DNA of 64,000 bases from Pseudomonas sp. R37(2017). Lineage in GTDB: Bacteria > Pseudomonadota > Gammaproteobacteria > Pseudomonadales > Pseudomonadaceae. The notes below the pieces were generated by a model. That model had not been told where the DNA came from. It ran no database searches and saw nothing but the letters and a program-made list of their open reading frames with translations. Positions 35,613-44,444 of the stretch are shown here, in pieces (the stretch's first letter is position 1; each line of letters begins with the position of its first letter). The stretch covers positions 1 to 64,000 of the forward strand of contig NZ_NEHO01000017.1 in assembly GCF_002113375.1 (NCBI RefSeq), written 5' to 3'. Made by a program: the position numbers and the translations under genes.

Positions 35613-36371
35613 TCAAGGTTTCGACGACAAGTCCGCCATACCCTTGAGCAACTCGATCGGCAGCGGAAAGACGATGGTCGAGCTTTTGTCGCCGGCAATC
35701 GAGCTCAGGGTCTGCATGTAGCGCAGTTGCATGGCCCCCGGTTGGCGGCCCAGCATTTCGGCTGCTTGCATGAGTTTTTCCGAGGCCTGCAATTCACCCT
35801 CGGCGTGAATCACCTTGGCGCGCCGTTCCCGTTCGGCTTCGGCCTGCTTGGCGATGGCGCGGACCATCGATTCGTTGAGGTCCACGTGCTTGATCTCGAC
35901 GTTGGCGACCTTGATTCCCCAGGCGTCGGTCTGGGCGTCGAGCACTTGCTGGATGTCCAGGTTCAACCGTTCGCGTTCGGCCAGAAGTTCGTCCAGTTCG
36001 TGTTTACCCAGCACCGCCCGCAGGGTGGTTTGCGCCAGTTGGCTGGTGGCGGCCAGGAAATCCTCGACCTGGATGATTGCCTTCTGCGGATCGAGTACGC
36101 GGAAGTACAGCACGGCATTGACCTTGACCGACACGTTGTCGCGGGTGATCACGTCTTGCGGCGGCACGTCCAGCACCACGGTCCGCAAATCGACCCTGAC
36201 CATTTGCTGGACCACCGGAATCAGCAGGATCAGGCCGGGTCCCTTGACCTGCCAGAAGCGCCCGAGCTGGAACACCACGCCGCGCTCGTACTCGCGCAGG
36301 ATGCGAAACGTCGACCCTGCCAGTGCGATGAGCAACAGCAGGAGCGCGACAAGACCCAATTGCAAACCCAT
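35613..36371 (-). CDS. Slipin-family SPFH/band 7 membrane protein
   Basis: A 252-residue stomatin-like protein. One N-terminal transmembrane helix (LGLVALLLLLIALAGSTF) is followed by the SPFH domain (YERGVVFQLGRFWQVKGPGL; VPPQDVITRDNVSVKVNAVL) and a coiled coil (KQAEAERERRAKVIHAEGEL). It forms membrane rings linked to protease control. GGAGAA precedes the ATG. It lies 2 bases after the NfeD gene on the same strand, the standard slipin-NfeD operon, and converges with cysC. Confidence 0.9.
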   Translation of the reverse strand: MGLQLGLVALLLLLIALAGSTFRILREYERGVVFQLGRFWQVKGPGLILLIPVVQQMVRVDLRTVVLDVPPQDVITRDNVSVKVNAVLYFRVLDPQKAIIQVEDFLAATSQLAQTTLRAVLGKHELDELLAERERLNLDIQQVLDAQTDAWGIKVANVEIKHVDLNESMVRAIAKQAEAERERRAKVIHAEGELQASEKLMQAAEMLGRQPGAMQLRYMQTLSSIAGDKSSTIVFPLPIELLKGMADLSSKP

Positions 36372-36373
36372 GA

Positions 36374-36907
36374 CTATTCTCCGCCCGGCGCCGCGTCAGC
36401 CGCGGCCACTTGCAGCAGCAAACCCTTGCGTCCCACCACCCGTACCCGTTGTCCGGGTTGCAGTGGCGTTGCGCTGAGCACTTGCCATCGTTCTCCTTGC
36501 AGATGAATCCAGCCGCCACAGGCGTTGCCGGCCTGCAATGACGTCACCGCCGTCACGCTGCCGAGTAGCCCGGCATCACCGCTGACGGTGTGGCGCGGTC
36601 GCGTTTTCAGGGCGTGAATAACCAGGTAGATCAGCAACAGCGCACTGACCAGCCCCAGGCCGATCATCAGCGGCACGGGCACATCGGTGTTGCTCAGGAT
36701 CACCGCGCCAATCACGAACATGATGATGCCGCCAAGGCCGATCACGCCGTAGTTGGGCAGGGCAGCCTCGGCGATCAGGAACGCGATGCCGAAGGTGATC
36801 AGCCAGATCCCGATGGGGTTGGGCACCAACAGCACAACCGTGTCGGTGGCAAAGACCGATCCGCTCAACGCCAACAGCAACGCAACGGCACAGCAACGCG
36901 TGTTCAC
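36374..36907 (-). CDS. NfeD-family protein, short form
   Basis: A 177-residue membrane protein starting at GTG with GGAGGG upstream. It has a signal/hydrophobic N-terminus, three further hydrophobic segments (PIGIWLITFGIAFLIAEAAL; VIGLGGIIMFVIGAVILSN) and a C-terminal OB-fold NfeD domain (LLGSVTAVTSLQAG ... PLQPGQRVRVVGRKGLLLQV). The ClpP-like protease domain of long NfeD proteins is absent. Partner of the downstream slipin. Confidence 0.87.
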   Translation of the reverse strand: MNTRCCAVALLLALSGSVFATDTVVLLVPNPIGIWLITFGIAFLIAEAALPNYGVIGLGGIIMFVIGAVILSNTDVPVPLMIGLGLVSALLLIYLVIHALKTRPRHTVSGDAGLLGSVTAVTSLQAGNACGGWIHLQGERWQVLSATPLQPGQRVRVVGRKGLLLQVAAADAAPGGE

Positions 36908-37106
36908 TTGACCCTCCGGGAGAGTCTTGAGGTGGCTCTGTAGACAGTTTAGTTGACCGGCGAGTTGTACGAATTTTGCTCAATTGTCGACGACGTCCGA
37001 TGGGCGGATTTCCCGCCGGAGCGCGCCAGCGGGCCTAGACTTTGAGTACCGAAAGAACGTGTTAACCAGCGTCCGCCAGCGGTTGTCGCGGACACCGAGG
37101 TGCATC

Positions 37107-37568
37107 ATGCGTATGGCAAGAACCGTGCAGCGCAGCCTGGAAAAGGCTCAATGCAACTACGACATCGTCAGCCACCCACACTCGGCCAGCAGCCTTGAAA
37201 CGGCGCGGGTCGCAGGTATTCCTGCCGAACGGGTGGCCAAATCGGTGATCCTCGACGATCACCATGGGCATTACCTGATGGCCGTGCTGCCCGCCAGCCG
37301 TCATCTGGACCTGAGCAAAGTCCGCAGCAGCGGAGAGTGGCAGGTTTCCCGCGAAAGCAATCTGGCGCACCTGTTCGACGATTGCGAACGCGGCGCCGTA
37401 CCGGCGCTGGGCGAATCCTATGGGTTGGAGGTGGTCATCGATCCGATGCTGACCCGGCAGAAAGACATCTATCTGGAGGCCGGCAACCACGTCAACCTGG
37501 TGCGCATGGACATGCCGGAATTCCTGAAAATGGTGCCGCATGCCGAGGTGCGGGAGTTGAGTCATTGA
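37107..37568 (+). CDS. YbaK/ProX-type aminoacyl-tRNA deacylase
   Basis: A 153-residue protein of the YbaK/ProX (Cys-tRNA deacylase-like) family. Family cues are HPHSASSLETARVAGIPAER, VAKSVILDDHHGHYLMAVLP and EAGNHVNLVRMDMPEF. Such enzymes hydrolyse mischarged tRNA. I chose the ATG at 37107 (GAGG upstream); the frame is open 41 codons earlier, with no family similarity. It stands alone, followed by a REP pair. Confidence 0.8.
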   Translation: MRMARTVQRSLEKAQCNYDIVSHPHSASSLETARVAGIPAERVAKSVILDDHHGHYLMAVLPASRHLDLSKVRSSGEWQVSRESNLAHLFDDCERGAVPALGESYGLEVVIDPMLTRQKDIYLEAGNHVNLVRMDMPEFLKMVPHAEVRELSH

Positions 37569-37592
37569 GAGTTGTTGCGTCAATGCTGCCGT

Positions 37593-37657
37593 CTTCGCGA
37601 GCAGGCTCGCTCCCACAGGGAGAACACATTTTCCTGTGGGAGCGGGCTTGCCCGCGA
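37593..37657. repeat. REP palindrome pair (inverted)
   Basis: REP elements at 37593-37617 and 37635-37657 in opposite orientation, core GTGGGAGCGGGC/GAGCAGGCTCGC, with a short 17-base spacer. Between the YbaK-type gene and the DUF2789 gene. Confidence 0.82.
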
Positions 37658-37700
37658 TGACCGCGCAGCGGTCCCCCAACTTGATCATCAGGAGTTCGTC

Positions 37701-37946
37701 ATGGAAAACCCAACCCACAACCTTCCTTCACTGTTCAAACAACTCGGCCTGCCGGACGACGCCGAGAGCATCGATAAATTCATCGCCACCCATTCACCGC
37801 TCAAACCGGAACTGCACCTTGCGGATGCCTTTTTCTGGAGCCCGAGCCAGGCAGAGCTTCTGCGTGACGAGATTCTCGATGACGCGGATTGGGCGGAGGT
37901 GGTGGATCAACTGGATGTGCTGTTGAGGAAGGGGCGGGGGGTGTAG
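37701..37946 (+). CDS. DUF2789-family protein
   Basis: An 81-residue protein with AGGAG upstream of the ATG. The start NLPSLFKQLGLPDDAESIDK and the core HLADAFFWSPSQAELLRDEI are those of DUF2789 proteins, common in Pseudomonas and marine gammaproteobacteria. Function unknown; soluble, acidic and helical by appearance. Confidence 0.8.
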   Translation: MENPTHNLPSLFKQLGLPDDAESIDKFIATHSPLKPELHLADAFFWSPSQAELLRDEILDDADWAEVVDQLDVLLRKGRGV

Positions 37947-38000
37947 AAAACTGATAGGCGGTGCTTGAGCGAGGTTGCTCTGATTTCAATAACTGACCAG

Positions 38001-38028
38001 AATTAAGACCTTATTTGAGGTCTTAATT
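38001..38028. promoter_or_regulatory. Perfect palindrome at the toxin-antitoxin start (probable operator)
   Basis: AATTAAGACCT (38001-38011) is exactly inverted as AGGTCTTAATT (38018-38028), with six bases between, and the arm ends at the base before the antitoxin ATG. The only Shine-Dalgarno-like GAGG (38017-38020) lies at the loop and right arm, so the site could act as a repressor operator on DNA and as an RNA hairpin hiding the ribosome site. Confidence 0.65.
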
Positions 38029-38274
38029 ATGCAAAGTGTATTGGCTGATAGGGCTGTCAGCGTTTCTGAACTAAAGAAAAACCCCTCTGCCGTTTTGAAT
38101 GGCGCCCATGGAGGGCCCGTCGCAGTACTCAATCACAATCGTGTCATGGGTTACATGGTCCCTGCCGATGTGTTCGAAGCCATGATGGAACGCCTGGATG
38201 ATCTGGAGTTGGCGGAAATCGTGCGTTCTCGTCGTCATGAGACGCCGATTTCGGTAACGCTGGATGACTTATAA
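38029..38274 (+). CDS. Type II antitoxin, Phd/YefM family
   Basis: An 81-residue antitoxin. The N-terminus (RAVSVSELKKNPSAVLNGAH, then GPVAVLNHNRVMGYMVP) is the DNA-binding Phd/YefM fold; the acidic C-terminus (DLELAEIVRSRRHETPISVT) would wrap the toxin. It overlaps the toxin gene by 11 bases. Autorepression through the palindrome just upstream is expected for this family. Confidence 0.85.
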   Translation: MQSVLADRAVSVSELKKNPSAVLNGAHGGPVAVLNHNRVMGYMVPADVFEAMMERLDDLELAEIVRSRRHETPISVTLDDL

Positions 38275-38545
38275 GCTCGAATTTCTGCCGTCTGCACGCA
38301 AAGAATGGGACAAGCTGGGGCACACGCTGCGCGAGCAATTCAAGAAGAAGTTGGCAGAGCGGCTCGAACTGCCCCGAATCCCTTCCGACGCCCTCCACGG
38401 CATGCCCGACTGCTACAAAATCAAGTTGAAGTCATCGGGATATCGACTCGTCTACGAGGTGATAGATGAGCGAGTCGTCGTTTCTGTGGTTGCAGTAGGA
38501 AAGCGCGAACGCAGTGAAGTGTATGAGCGCGCCAGGAAACGTTGA
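38264..38545 (+). CDS. Type II toxin, RelE/ParE superfamily
   Basis: A 93-residue basic protein with the RelE layout: LEFLPSARKEWDKLGHTLRE, KIKLKSSGYRLVYEVIDERV and a final VVAVGKRERSEVYERARKR. These conserved basic and aromatic residues fit an mRNA interferase of the RelE/StbE type. It starts inside the antitoxin gene, which keeps expression coupled. Confidence 0.86.
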   Translation: MTYKLEFLPSARKEWDKLGHTLREQFKKKLAERLELPRIPSDALHGMPDCYKIKLKSSGYRLVYEVIDERVVVSVVAVGKRERSEVYERARKR

Positions 38546-38616
38546 TGGTGCTCGGTAGGTCGCTGCACATTTGTTTCAAAACTTGACGGAAAATCCCCTC
38601 CAATGCGATATTGATA

Positions 38617-38630
38617 GTTAGCAAACTAAC
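38617..38630. promoter_or_regulatory. Probable MarR operator
   Basis: GTTAG (38617-38621) and CTAAC (38626-38630) form an inverted repeat separated by CAAA, 17 bases before the MarR gene start, the usual place for an autoregulatory MarR site. Confidence 0.5.
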
Positions 38631-38647
38631 AGTGTGTATTTTCCCTC

Positions 38648-39103
38648 GTGCCCAATAACCTCGACGTTCTCCAGATGAACATCAGCAGCGCCATGGTGGT
38701 GGCCGCCAGGCATTGGCGCAAAATCTGCCAGACCACGCTGGCCAACTATGGAATTTCCGAAGCCTGTGCCGTTCCGCTGTTGATGATCGGGCGTCTGGGC
38801 GAGGGTGTGCGTCAGGTGACGGTGGCCCAGGCGGCAGGGATGGAGAGCCCGTCGCTGGTACGCTTGCTCGATCAGTTGTGCCATGGCGGTTATGTTTGCC
38901 GCACCGAAGACGCACAGGACCGTCGCGCCAAATGCCTGAGCCTGACCGCAACCGGTCGTGAGCTGGTGCAGGCGGTCGAAGTCGAGCTGGTGCGCTTGCG
39001 CCACGAAGTCCTTGAAGGCATTGACCAGAGTGACCTGGAAGCTACGCTGCGGGTACTGAGAGCATTTGAAGCGGCCACGCCGCCATCGGTGGGCAACTCT
39101 TGA
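38648..39103 (+). CDS. MarR-family transcriptional regulator
   Basis: A 151-residue MarR regulator. The winged helix is visible as GVRQVTVAQAAGMESPSLVR and the wing as VCRTEDAQDRRAKCLSLTAT. The start is GTG at 38648; an ATG nine codons later is possible. It overlaps the FUSC efflux gene (TTGA), so it is first gene of that operon and likely represses it. The ligand is unknown, perhaps an aromatic acid as in related Aae-type systems. Confidence 0.86.
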   Translation: MPNNLDVLQMNISSAMVVAARHWRKICQTTLANYGISEACAVPLLMIGRLGEGVRQVTVAQAAGMESPSLVRLLDQLCHGGYVCRTEDAQDRRAKCLSLTATGRELVQAVEVELVRLRHEVLEGIDQSDLEATLRVLRAFEAATPPSVGNS

Positions 39104-41172
39104 ACGGATTTTTCTCTGGCATGCCCCCGGCGCGGGACTGGTTCTACGGAGTCCGCACCTTCGCCGCATCGATGATCGCGCTGTACATCGCCCTGCTCAT
39201 GCAAATGCCGCGTCCGTACTGGGCGATGGCCACGGTGTACATCGTTTCCAATCCATTCCTCGGGCCGACCACGTCCAAGGCGTTGTACCGGGCAATCGGC
39301 ACGTTTATCGGCGCTGCGGCGGCGGTTCTGTTCGTGCCGATGTTCGTGCAGAGCCCCTACGTGCTGGTGGTGGTGATTGCGCTGTGGACCGGTACGTTGC
39401 TGTTTCTGTCCCTGCATTTGCGCACCGCGAACAATTACGCCTTGATGCTCGCCGGCTACACCTTGCCGTTGATTGCCCTGCCAGTGGTGAATAACCCGCT
39501 GGGGGTGTGGGACGTGGCCGAAGCGCGGACCGAAGAGATTTTCCTCGGCATCGCGGTGGCGGCAGTGGTTGGCGCGATTTTCTGGCCCCGGCGTCTGGCG
39601 CCGGTGTTCAATGATTCGGTGAGCAAATGGTTTGCCGATGCATCGACCTACAGCCTGCGCTTCCTCAGCCGCAGCGTGCAGCCTGAAGAAGTCAGCGCAT
39701 TGCGAGCATCGATGGTCGCCACCTTCAATTCCCTGGAGTTGATGATCGGTCAGTTGCCCCACGAAGGCTCGCGCCCGCAGACGGTGCGTAACACCAAGGA
39801 ATTGCGCGGGCGGATGATTCACCTGCTGCCGGTCATCGATGCCCTCGACGATGCGCTGTACGCCCTGGAGCGACGCACCCCGGAGCTTGTGGACAAGTTC
39901 GCGCCGTTGCTGGCCGCCACCTGCGAATGGCTTGAGCACAAGGATGCCGATCTCGGCCGCTGGCAAGCGCTGAAGGATCAACTCGAGGCCCTGCAACCTG
40001 CACCTGAAGCTCTGGATGACCGCAAGCAATTGCTGTTCTCCAACGCCATTTACCGTCTCGGCGAGTGGATAGATGTGTGGCAGGACTGCCGCAGCCTGCA
40101 ATACGCCATCCAGTGCGAAAGCCAGGACAGCTGGCGCGCGGTGTATCGGCACTGGCGGCTGGGACGGCTGACACCCTTCCTGGATCGCGGCCTGATGTTT
40201 TATTCCGCGGCTTCCACCGTCGCCGCGATAATCGTGGCCTCGGTGCTGTGGATTCTGCTCGGCTGGACCGATGGCGGCAGCGCAGTGATCCTGGCGGCGG
40301 TGGCGTGCAGCTTCTTCGCCTCGATGGATGACCCGGCACCGCAGATCTACCGGTTCTTTTTCTGGACGGCGATGTCGGTGGTGTTCGCCAGCCTGTATCT
40401 GTTTCTGGTGCTGCCCAACCTGCATGATTTCCCGATGCTGGTGCTGGCGTTTGCCGTGCCGTTCATTTGCGTGGGCACCCTGACGGTCAAGCCGCAGTTT
40501 TACCTGGGCATGCTCCTGACCCTGGTCAACACGTCGTCGTTCATCAGTATTCAGGGGGCCTATGACGCGGACTTCCTCAGTTTCGCCAACTCCAACCTGG
40601 CCGGTCCCATGGGGCTGCTGTTCGCGTTCATCTGGACCCTGATCGCCCGGCCTTTCGGTGCCGAGCTGGCGGCCAAGCGCCTGACCCGATTCAGCTGGCG
40701 TGACATTGTCGGCCTCGCCGAGCCGGCCACGTTGTCCGAGCATCGGCTGCTGGGCATACGGATGCTCGATCGGCTGATGCAGCACCTGCCGCGCCTGGCC
40801 ATGACCAGCCAGGACTCCGGCGTGGCGCTGCGGGAAGTGCGGGTGGCGCTGAATCTGCTGGACCTGCTCGCTTATACGCCGCGGGTCCTCGGTGTGCCGC
40901 AGGTGCTGCTGCGCCAGGTGGTGGCCGAGGTTGGCGAGTACTTCAAGGCCTGTCTGAAGGCCGGTGAACGCCTGCCGGCACCGAGCCCGTTGCTGATGAC
41001 CCTCGACCGCACCCGCCGCGCCCTCAGCGGCGCCAGCGATGACGAAACCCGTCGGCATCTGCTGCACGCCCTGAGCGGCTTGCGCCTGGCACTGTTGCCC
41101 GGCGTCGAATTCGTCGGCTCCGCCGAGCCCGAAGAACCGCTTCCCCATGGCATCGATGGAGCGCCTTTATGA
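39100..41172 (+). CDS. FUSC-family efflux transporter (AaeB-like)
   Basis: A 690-residue inner-membrane protein with two clusters of about five to six hydrophobic segments (near residues 20-160 and 365-520) and a soluble domain between, the AaeB/FUSC layout. The N-terminal ARDWFYGVRTFAASMIALYI and RPYWAMATVYIVSNPFLGPT are characteristic. The start is a TTG that overlaps the MarR stop; an ATG seven codons later is the alternative. It would export aromatic acids or similar weak acids with the adaptor at 41375 and the outer-membrane factor at 42259. Confidence 0.85.
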   Translation: MNGFFSGMPPARDWFYGVRTFAASMIALYIALLMQMPRPYWAMATVYIVSNPFLGPTTSKALYRAIGTFIGAAAAVLFVPMFVQSPYVLVVVIALWTGTLLFLSLHLRTANNYALMLAGYTLPLIALPVVNNPLGVWDVAEARTEEIFLGIAVAAVVGAIFWPRRLAPVFNDSVSKWFADASTYSLRFLSRSVQPEEVSALRASMVATFNSLELMIGQLPHEGSRPQTVRNTKELRGRMIHLLPVIDALDDALYALERRTPELVDKFAPLLAATCEWLEHKDADLGRWQALKDQLEALQPAPEALDDRKQLLFSNAIYRLGEWIDVWQDCRSLQYAIQCESQDSWRAVYRHWRLGRLTPFLDRGLMFYSAASTVAAIIVASVLWILLGWTDGGSAVILAAVACSFFASMDDPAPQIYRFFFWTAMSVVFASLYLFLVLPNLHDFPMLVLAFAVPFICVGTLTVKPQFYLGMLLTLVNTSSFISIQGAYDADFLSFANSNLAGPMGLLFAFIWTLIARPFGAELAAKRLTRFSWRDIVGLAEPATLSEHRLLGIRMLDRLMQHLPRLAMTSQDSGVALREVRVALNLLDLLAYTPRVLGVPQVLLRQVVAEVGEYFKACLKAGERLPAPSPLLMTLDRTRRALSGASDDETRRHLLHALSGLRLALLPGVEFVGSAEPEEPLPHGIDGAPL

Positions 41173-41378
41173 TCGGAGACCTGGATCTGAGCGGGGTGTT
41201 CCTGCCCACGCTGCTGGTGCTGATGGGCATTACGTATGTGCTGTACCTGTTGGTGCACGGGGTGCTGACGCGCCTGCACTTTTACCGTCTGGTCTGGCAC
41301 CGGGCACTGTTCAACGTGGCTCTCTACGCCCTGCTGCTTGGCGCCGTGGACTCACTCAGTCGATACCTGATGACATGA
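41169..41378 (+). CDS. DUF1656 small membrane protein (AaeX-like)
   Basis: A 69-residue protein with two transmembrane helices (VFLPTLLVLMGITYVLYLLV and ALFNVALYALLLGAV). DUF1656 proteins always sit between the FUSC transporter and the HlyD adaptor, as here. It overlaps both neighbours by 4 bases (ATGA type). Confidence 0.9.
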   Translation: MIGDLDLSGVFLPTLLVLMGITYVLYLLVHGVLTRLHFYRLVWHRALFNVALYALLLGAVDSLSRYLMT

Positions 41379-42262
41379 AAAAACCGTTCCTAACCCTTGG
41401 CCGTGTGGTACTGACCCTGCTGATCGTGAGCTTCGCCGTTGTCGTGGTCTGGCGCATGGTGATGTATTACATGTTCGCGCCCTGGACCCGCGATGGGCAT
41501 ATCCGTGCCGACATCGTGCAAATCGCCCCGGACGTTTCCGGGCTGATCCAGCAAGTGGAGGTGCGCGACAACCAGTTGGTCAAGCGCGGGCAGGTGCTGT
41601 TCAGCATCGATCAGGACCGTTTCAAGCTGGCCCTGCGCCAGGCGAAAGCGGCCGTCGCCGACCGTGAAGAAACCCTGGCCCAGGCCCAGCGCGAGGCCAA
41701 GCGCAACAAGGGCCTGGGCAACCTGGTGCCGGGCGAGCAACTGGAAGAAAGCCAGTCGAAAGTGGCCCGCGCCCAAGTGGCGTTGATGGAAGCCCAGGTG
41801 GCGGTGGACAGTGCACAACTCAACCTCGACCGCTCGGTGATCCGCAGCCCGGTGGACGGCTATGTCAACGACCGCGCGCCACGGACCCAGGAGTTCGTCA
41901 GCGCTGGGCGTCCGGTGTTGTCGGTGGTCGACAGCAACTCGTTCCATATCGATGGCTACTTCGAAGAAACCAAACTGAACGGTATCCATATCGGCCAGAG
42001 CGTCGACATCCGGGTGATCGGCGACAATGCGCGCCTGCGCGGGCATGTGGAAAGCATCGTCGCCGGTATCGAAGACCGTGACCGCACCAGCGGCAACAAC
42101 CTGCTGCCCAACGTCAACCCGGCTTTCAGCTGGGTGCGGCTGGCCCAGCGGATTCCGGTACGGATTGCCTTTGACGATGTACCGGCGGATTTCCGCATGA
42201 TTGCCGGGCGTACCGCCACGGTTTCGATCATTGACGACAAAAACCGGGAGCCCGAGCAATGA
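41375..42262 (+). CDS. HlyD-family efflux adaptor (AaeA-like)
   Basis: A 295-residue adaptor. One N-terminal helix (VVLTLLIVSFAVVVVWRMVM) leads to the motif WTRDGHIRADIVQIAPDVSG, typical of AaeA. The lipoyl halves are QVEVRDNQLVKRGQVLFSID and SVIRSPVDGYVNDRAPRTQE. The ATG at 41375 overlaps the DUF1656 stop; the open frame upstream lies in other genes. The end overlaps the outer-membrane factor. Confidence 0.89.
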   Translation: MKKPFLTLGRVVLTLLIVSFAVVVVWRMVMYYMFAPWTRDGHIRADIVQIAPDVSGLIQQVEVRDNQLVKRGQVLFSIDQDRFKLALRQAKAAVADREETLAQAQREAKRNKGLGNLVPGEQLEESQSKVARAQVALMEAQVAVDSAQLNLDRSVIRSPVDGYVNDRAPRTQEFVSAGRPVLSVVDSNSFHIDGYFEETKLNGIHIGQSVDIRVIGDNARLRGHVESIVAGIEDRDRTSGNNLLPNVNPAFSWVRLAQRIPVRIAFDDVPADFRMIAGRTATVSIIDDKNREPEQ

Positions 42263-43707
42263 GCAAGGCCTCGGGTTTGGCGGTCGCCGGATTAGGCTTG
42301 CTGCTGTCGGCGTGCCAGATGGTCGGGCCGGATTATCATTTGCCCGAAGAGGCGGCCGTCCATCGTCCGGACTTGCAGGGCGATCTGGCCGTAGACGGTC
42401 AGACGGTGGTGTCCGCGCCGGTGCCAGCCGATTGGTGGCGTCTGTACAAGGACCCGCGACTCGACCAGTTGGTGCAGCAGGCCATGGCCTCCAACACCGA
42501 TTTGCGTGTGGCGGCGGCCAGCCTGTCCCGGTCTCGCGCTCAGGTCGATGAGGCCGAAGCGGCGGGCGGCTGGAGCGGCGGCGTGCAGATGGGCGCCCAG
42601 CGCTTGCAGGAGTCTGGCCAGGCGTTCCTGTTGCCGGAAAAAGTGCCGGTGGCCAACATCGGTGATATCGGCATCAGCGCGTCCTACCAGTTTGACCTGT
42701 TCGGCACCTTGCAACGCGGCATCGAAGCGGCCAAGGCCAATGCCGATGCGACGCAGGCTGCCGCCGATACGGCGCGCATTACCGTAGTGGCCGATGTGGT
42801 TCGTGCCTACACCCAGGTGTGCGCGGCCAATGAAGAACGGGAAATTGCCCAGCACTCTCTCGACCTGCAAGCCCAGAGCACCACGCTGATCCAACGCCTG
42901 CGCGATGCCGGGCGTGGCGACGAAACCCAGGTCACCCGTTCGCAAACCCAATTCAAATCCCTGCGCGCCGACATGCCGCGTTATGAAGCGGCGCGTCAGG
43001 CCGGGCTGTACCGCCTGTCGATGTTGCTGGCCAAGCCGGTGGATCAACTGCCGGCCGGCACCGCCACCTGCGACGAGTTGCCAAAAATCGCCCAATTGAT
43101 TCCGGTGGGCGATGGCGCCGCGTTGCTCAAGCGTCGCCCCGATGTACGGCAGGCCGAGCGTCGACTGGCTGGCGCGACGGCCGGTATTGGCGTCGCGACG
43201 GGCGAGCTGTATCCGAACATCAGTATCGGCGCGACCATCGGTACCGTCGGTATCCTCGACGATCTTGGCGACCCGTCCACCAACCGCTGGGGGTTTGGTC
43301 CGTCGCTGACCTGGAAAGTGCCGACCAACGGCGCCCGGGCGCGAATCCGCGAAGCCGAAGCCGTGACCCAGGCGACCCTGGCGCATTTCGATGGGGTGGT
43401 GCTCAACGCCATTCGCGAAACCCAGACCGGCCTCGCTCAATACACCGCGTTGTTGCAACGTCGTGATGCCCTGGCCGATGCCGAGCAATCGGCAAAACTG
43501 GCGGCCGACCAGACACATCGCTTCTTCCAGGCCGGCCGCGCCTCGTTCCTGGCCGACCTGCAAGCCACCCGCACCTACATCGATGTCACGGCGCAATTGG
43601 CCGCTGCGAACTCCCAGGTCGCCGCCAGCCAGATCGATTTGTTCCTCGCGCTGGGCGGTGGCTGGGAAAGCGGACGAACGCAAGCGTCGAACGCCAGCAA
43701 ACCCTGA
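42259..43707 (+). CDS. NodT-family outer-membrane efflux lipoprotein
   Basis: A 482-residue outer-membrane factor. Lipoprotein signal LGLLLSAC, then QMVGPDYHLP. The two NodT repeats show ASNTDLRVAAASLSRSRAQV and LLKRRPDVRQAERRLAGATA; the tail ends in DLFLALGGGWESG. It completes the MarR/FUSC/DUF1656/HlyD operon as the outer-membrane duct, with an ATGA overlap with the adaptor gene. Confidence 0.88.
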   Translation: MSKASGLAVAGLGLLLSACQMVGPDYHLPEEAAVHRPDLQGDLAVDGQTVVSAPVPADWWRLYKDPRLDQLVQQAMASNTDLRVAAASLSRSRAQVDEAEAAGGWSGGVQMGAQRLQESGQAFLLPEKVPVANIGDIGISASYQFDLFGTLQRGIEAAKANADATQAAADTARITVVADVVRAYTQVCAANEEREIAQHSLDLQAQSTTLIQRLRDAGRGDETQVTRSQTQFKSLRADMPRYEAARQAGLYRLSMLLAKPVDQLPAGTATCDELPKIAQLIPVGDGAALLKRRPDVRQAERRLAGATAGIGVATGELYPNISIGATIGTVGILDDLGDPSTNRWGFGPSLTWKVPTNGARARIREAEAVTQATLAHFDGVVLNAIRETQTGLAQYTALLQRRDALADAEQSAKLAADQTHRFFQAGRASFLADLQATRTYIDVTAQLAAANSQVAASQIDLFLALGGGWESGRTQASNASKP

Positions 43708-43800
43708 GGCCGTTGCTATGCTTTGAAGTGTTGGAGGGGCGCTCCGAGCAAAGCGCTCTTTCTTCGTAAAAGGCTCGCGCAGGTCAGGGGGAAACCAATA

Positions 43801-44436
43801 ATGAAAAACCCTTATGCTCTCGGCTTCTGGTGCGCCATCGTGGCATTGGTGCTGCTGTCGGCCACCTATTTCTACGGCATCATGCTGGCCCACCAGATCG
43901 ACAAGGCTCTGGTGTTCCTCGACAGTGCCGTCGCGCTGATTGCGGTGATGTCCATTGCGGCGGTGGCCTGGGCCTCGGTCCAGAATCAACGCATCAAAAA
44001 AAGACAGCTCGAACAAGGCAAGACCCTGGTCCTGATCTGGGACACCAAGGTGGCATTGCGTCGTCTCGAAACAGCGTTCGACCGCTATTTCTGGGGCAGT
44101 TACTGGCAACCGGGGCGCACGTTTCAGGAAGTCATGGGCGAGTTGACCGGCACACCGCTGGAAAAAAGCCTCGAATCCCTGAAAAAACAATGCGTGGCGC
44201 TGGACCGGCAGGTGGCTGACGACGGGCGGCACTGGCTCAGCAATGCCCGGGAACTGGCCGATGTCGCCACGGCCATGGCCCGTGAGCGCTATCAACTGGA
44301 CGTCTGCGACCCACGCGCGGAAGTGACGGGCGGGGCAGTGATCAACCGCGACTTCGAAGTGCTGGTGTACACCTGGACGGCGCGGCTCAAAAGCTTCGAT
44401 CATCAGCTCGATGAGATCGAGGTTCAATACTCCTGA
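43801..44436 (+). CDS. Two-helix membrane protein of unknown function
   Basis: A 211-residue protein I do not recognise. Two N-terminal transmembrane helices (LGFWCAIVALVLLSATYFYG and VFLDSAVALIAVMSIAAVAW) form a hairpin, followed by a soluble, mainly helical cytoplasmic domain rich in charged residues (NQRIKKRQLEQGK, then TKVALRRLETAFDRYFWGSY). AGGGGG precedes the ATG. It is on the same strand as the efflux operon, 93 bases downstream, but probably separate. A REP pair follows. Confidence 0.7.
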   Translation: MKNPYALGFWCAIVALVLLSATYFYGIMLAHQIDKALVFLDSAVALIAVMSIAAVAWASVQNQRIKKRQLEQGKTLVLIWDTKVALRRLETAFDRYFWGSYWQPGRTFQEVMGELTGTPLEKSLESLKKQCVALDRQVADDGRHWLSNARELADVATAMARERYQLDVCDPRAEVTGGAVINRDFEVLVYTWTARLKSFDHQLDEIEVQYS

Positions 44437-44444
44437 GATCGCTA

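Noticed and set aside
38890..41148. A 752-codon minus-strand frame
   Set aside because: It lies opposite the FUSC transporter, is rich in Gln/His/Arg as GC-rich shadows are, and shows no domain.
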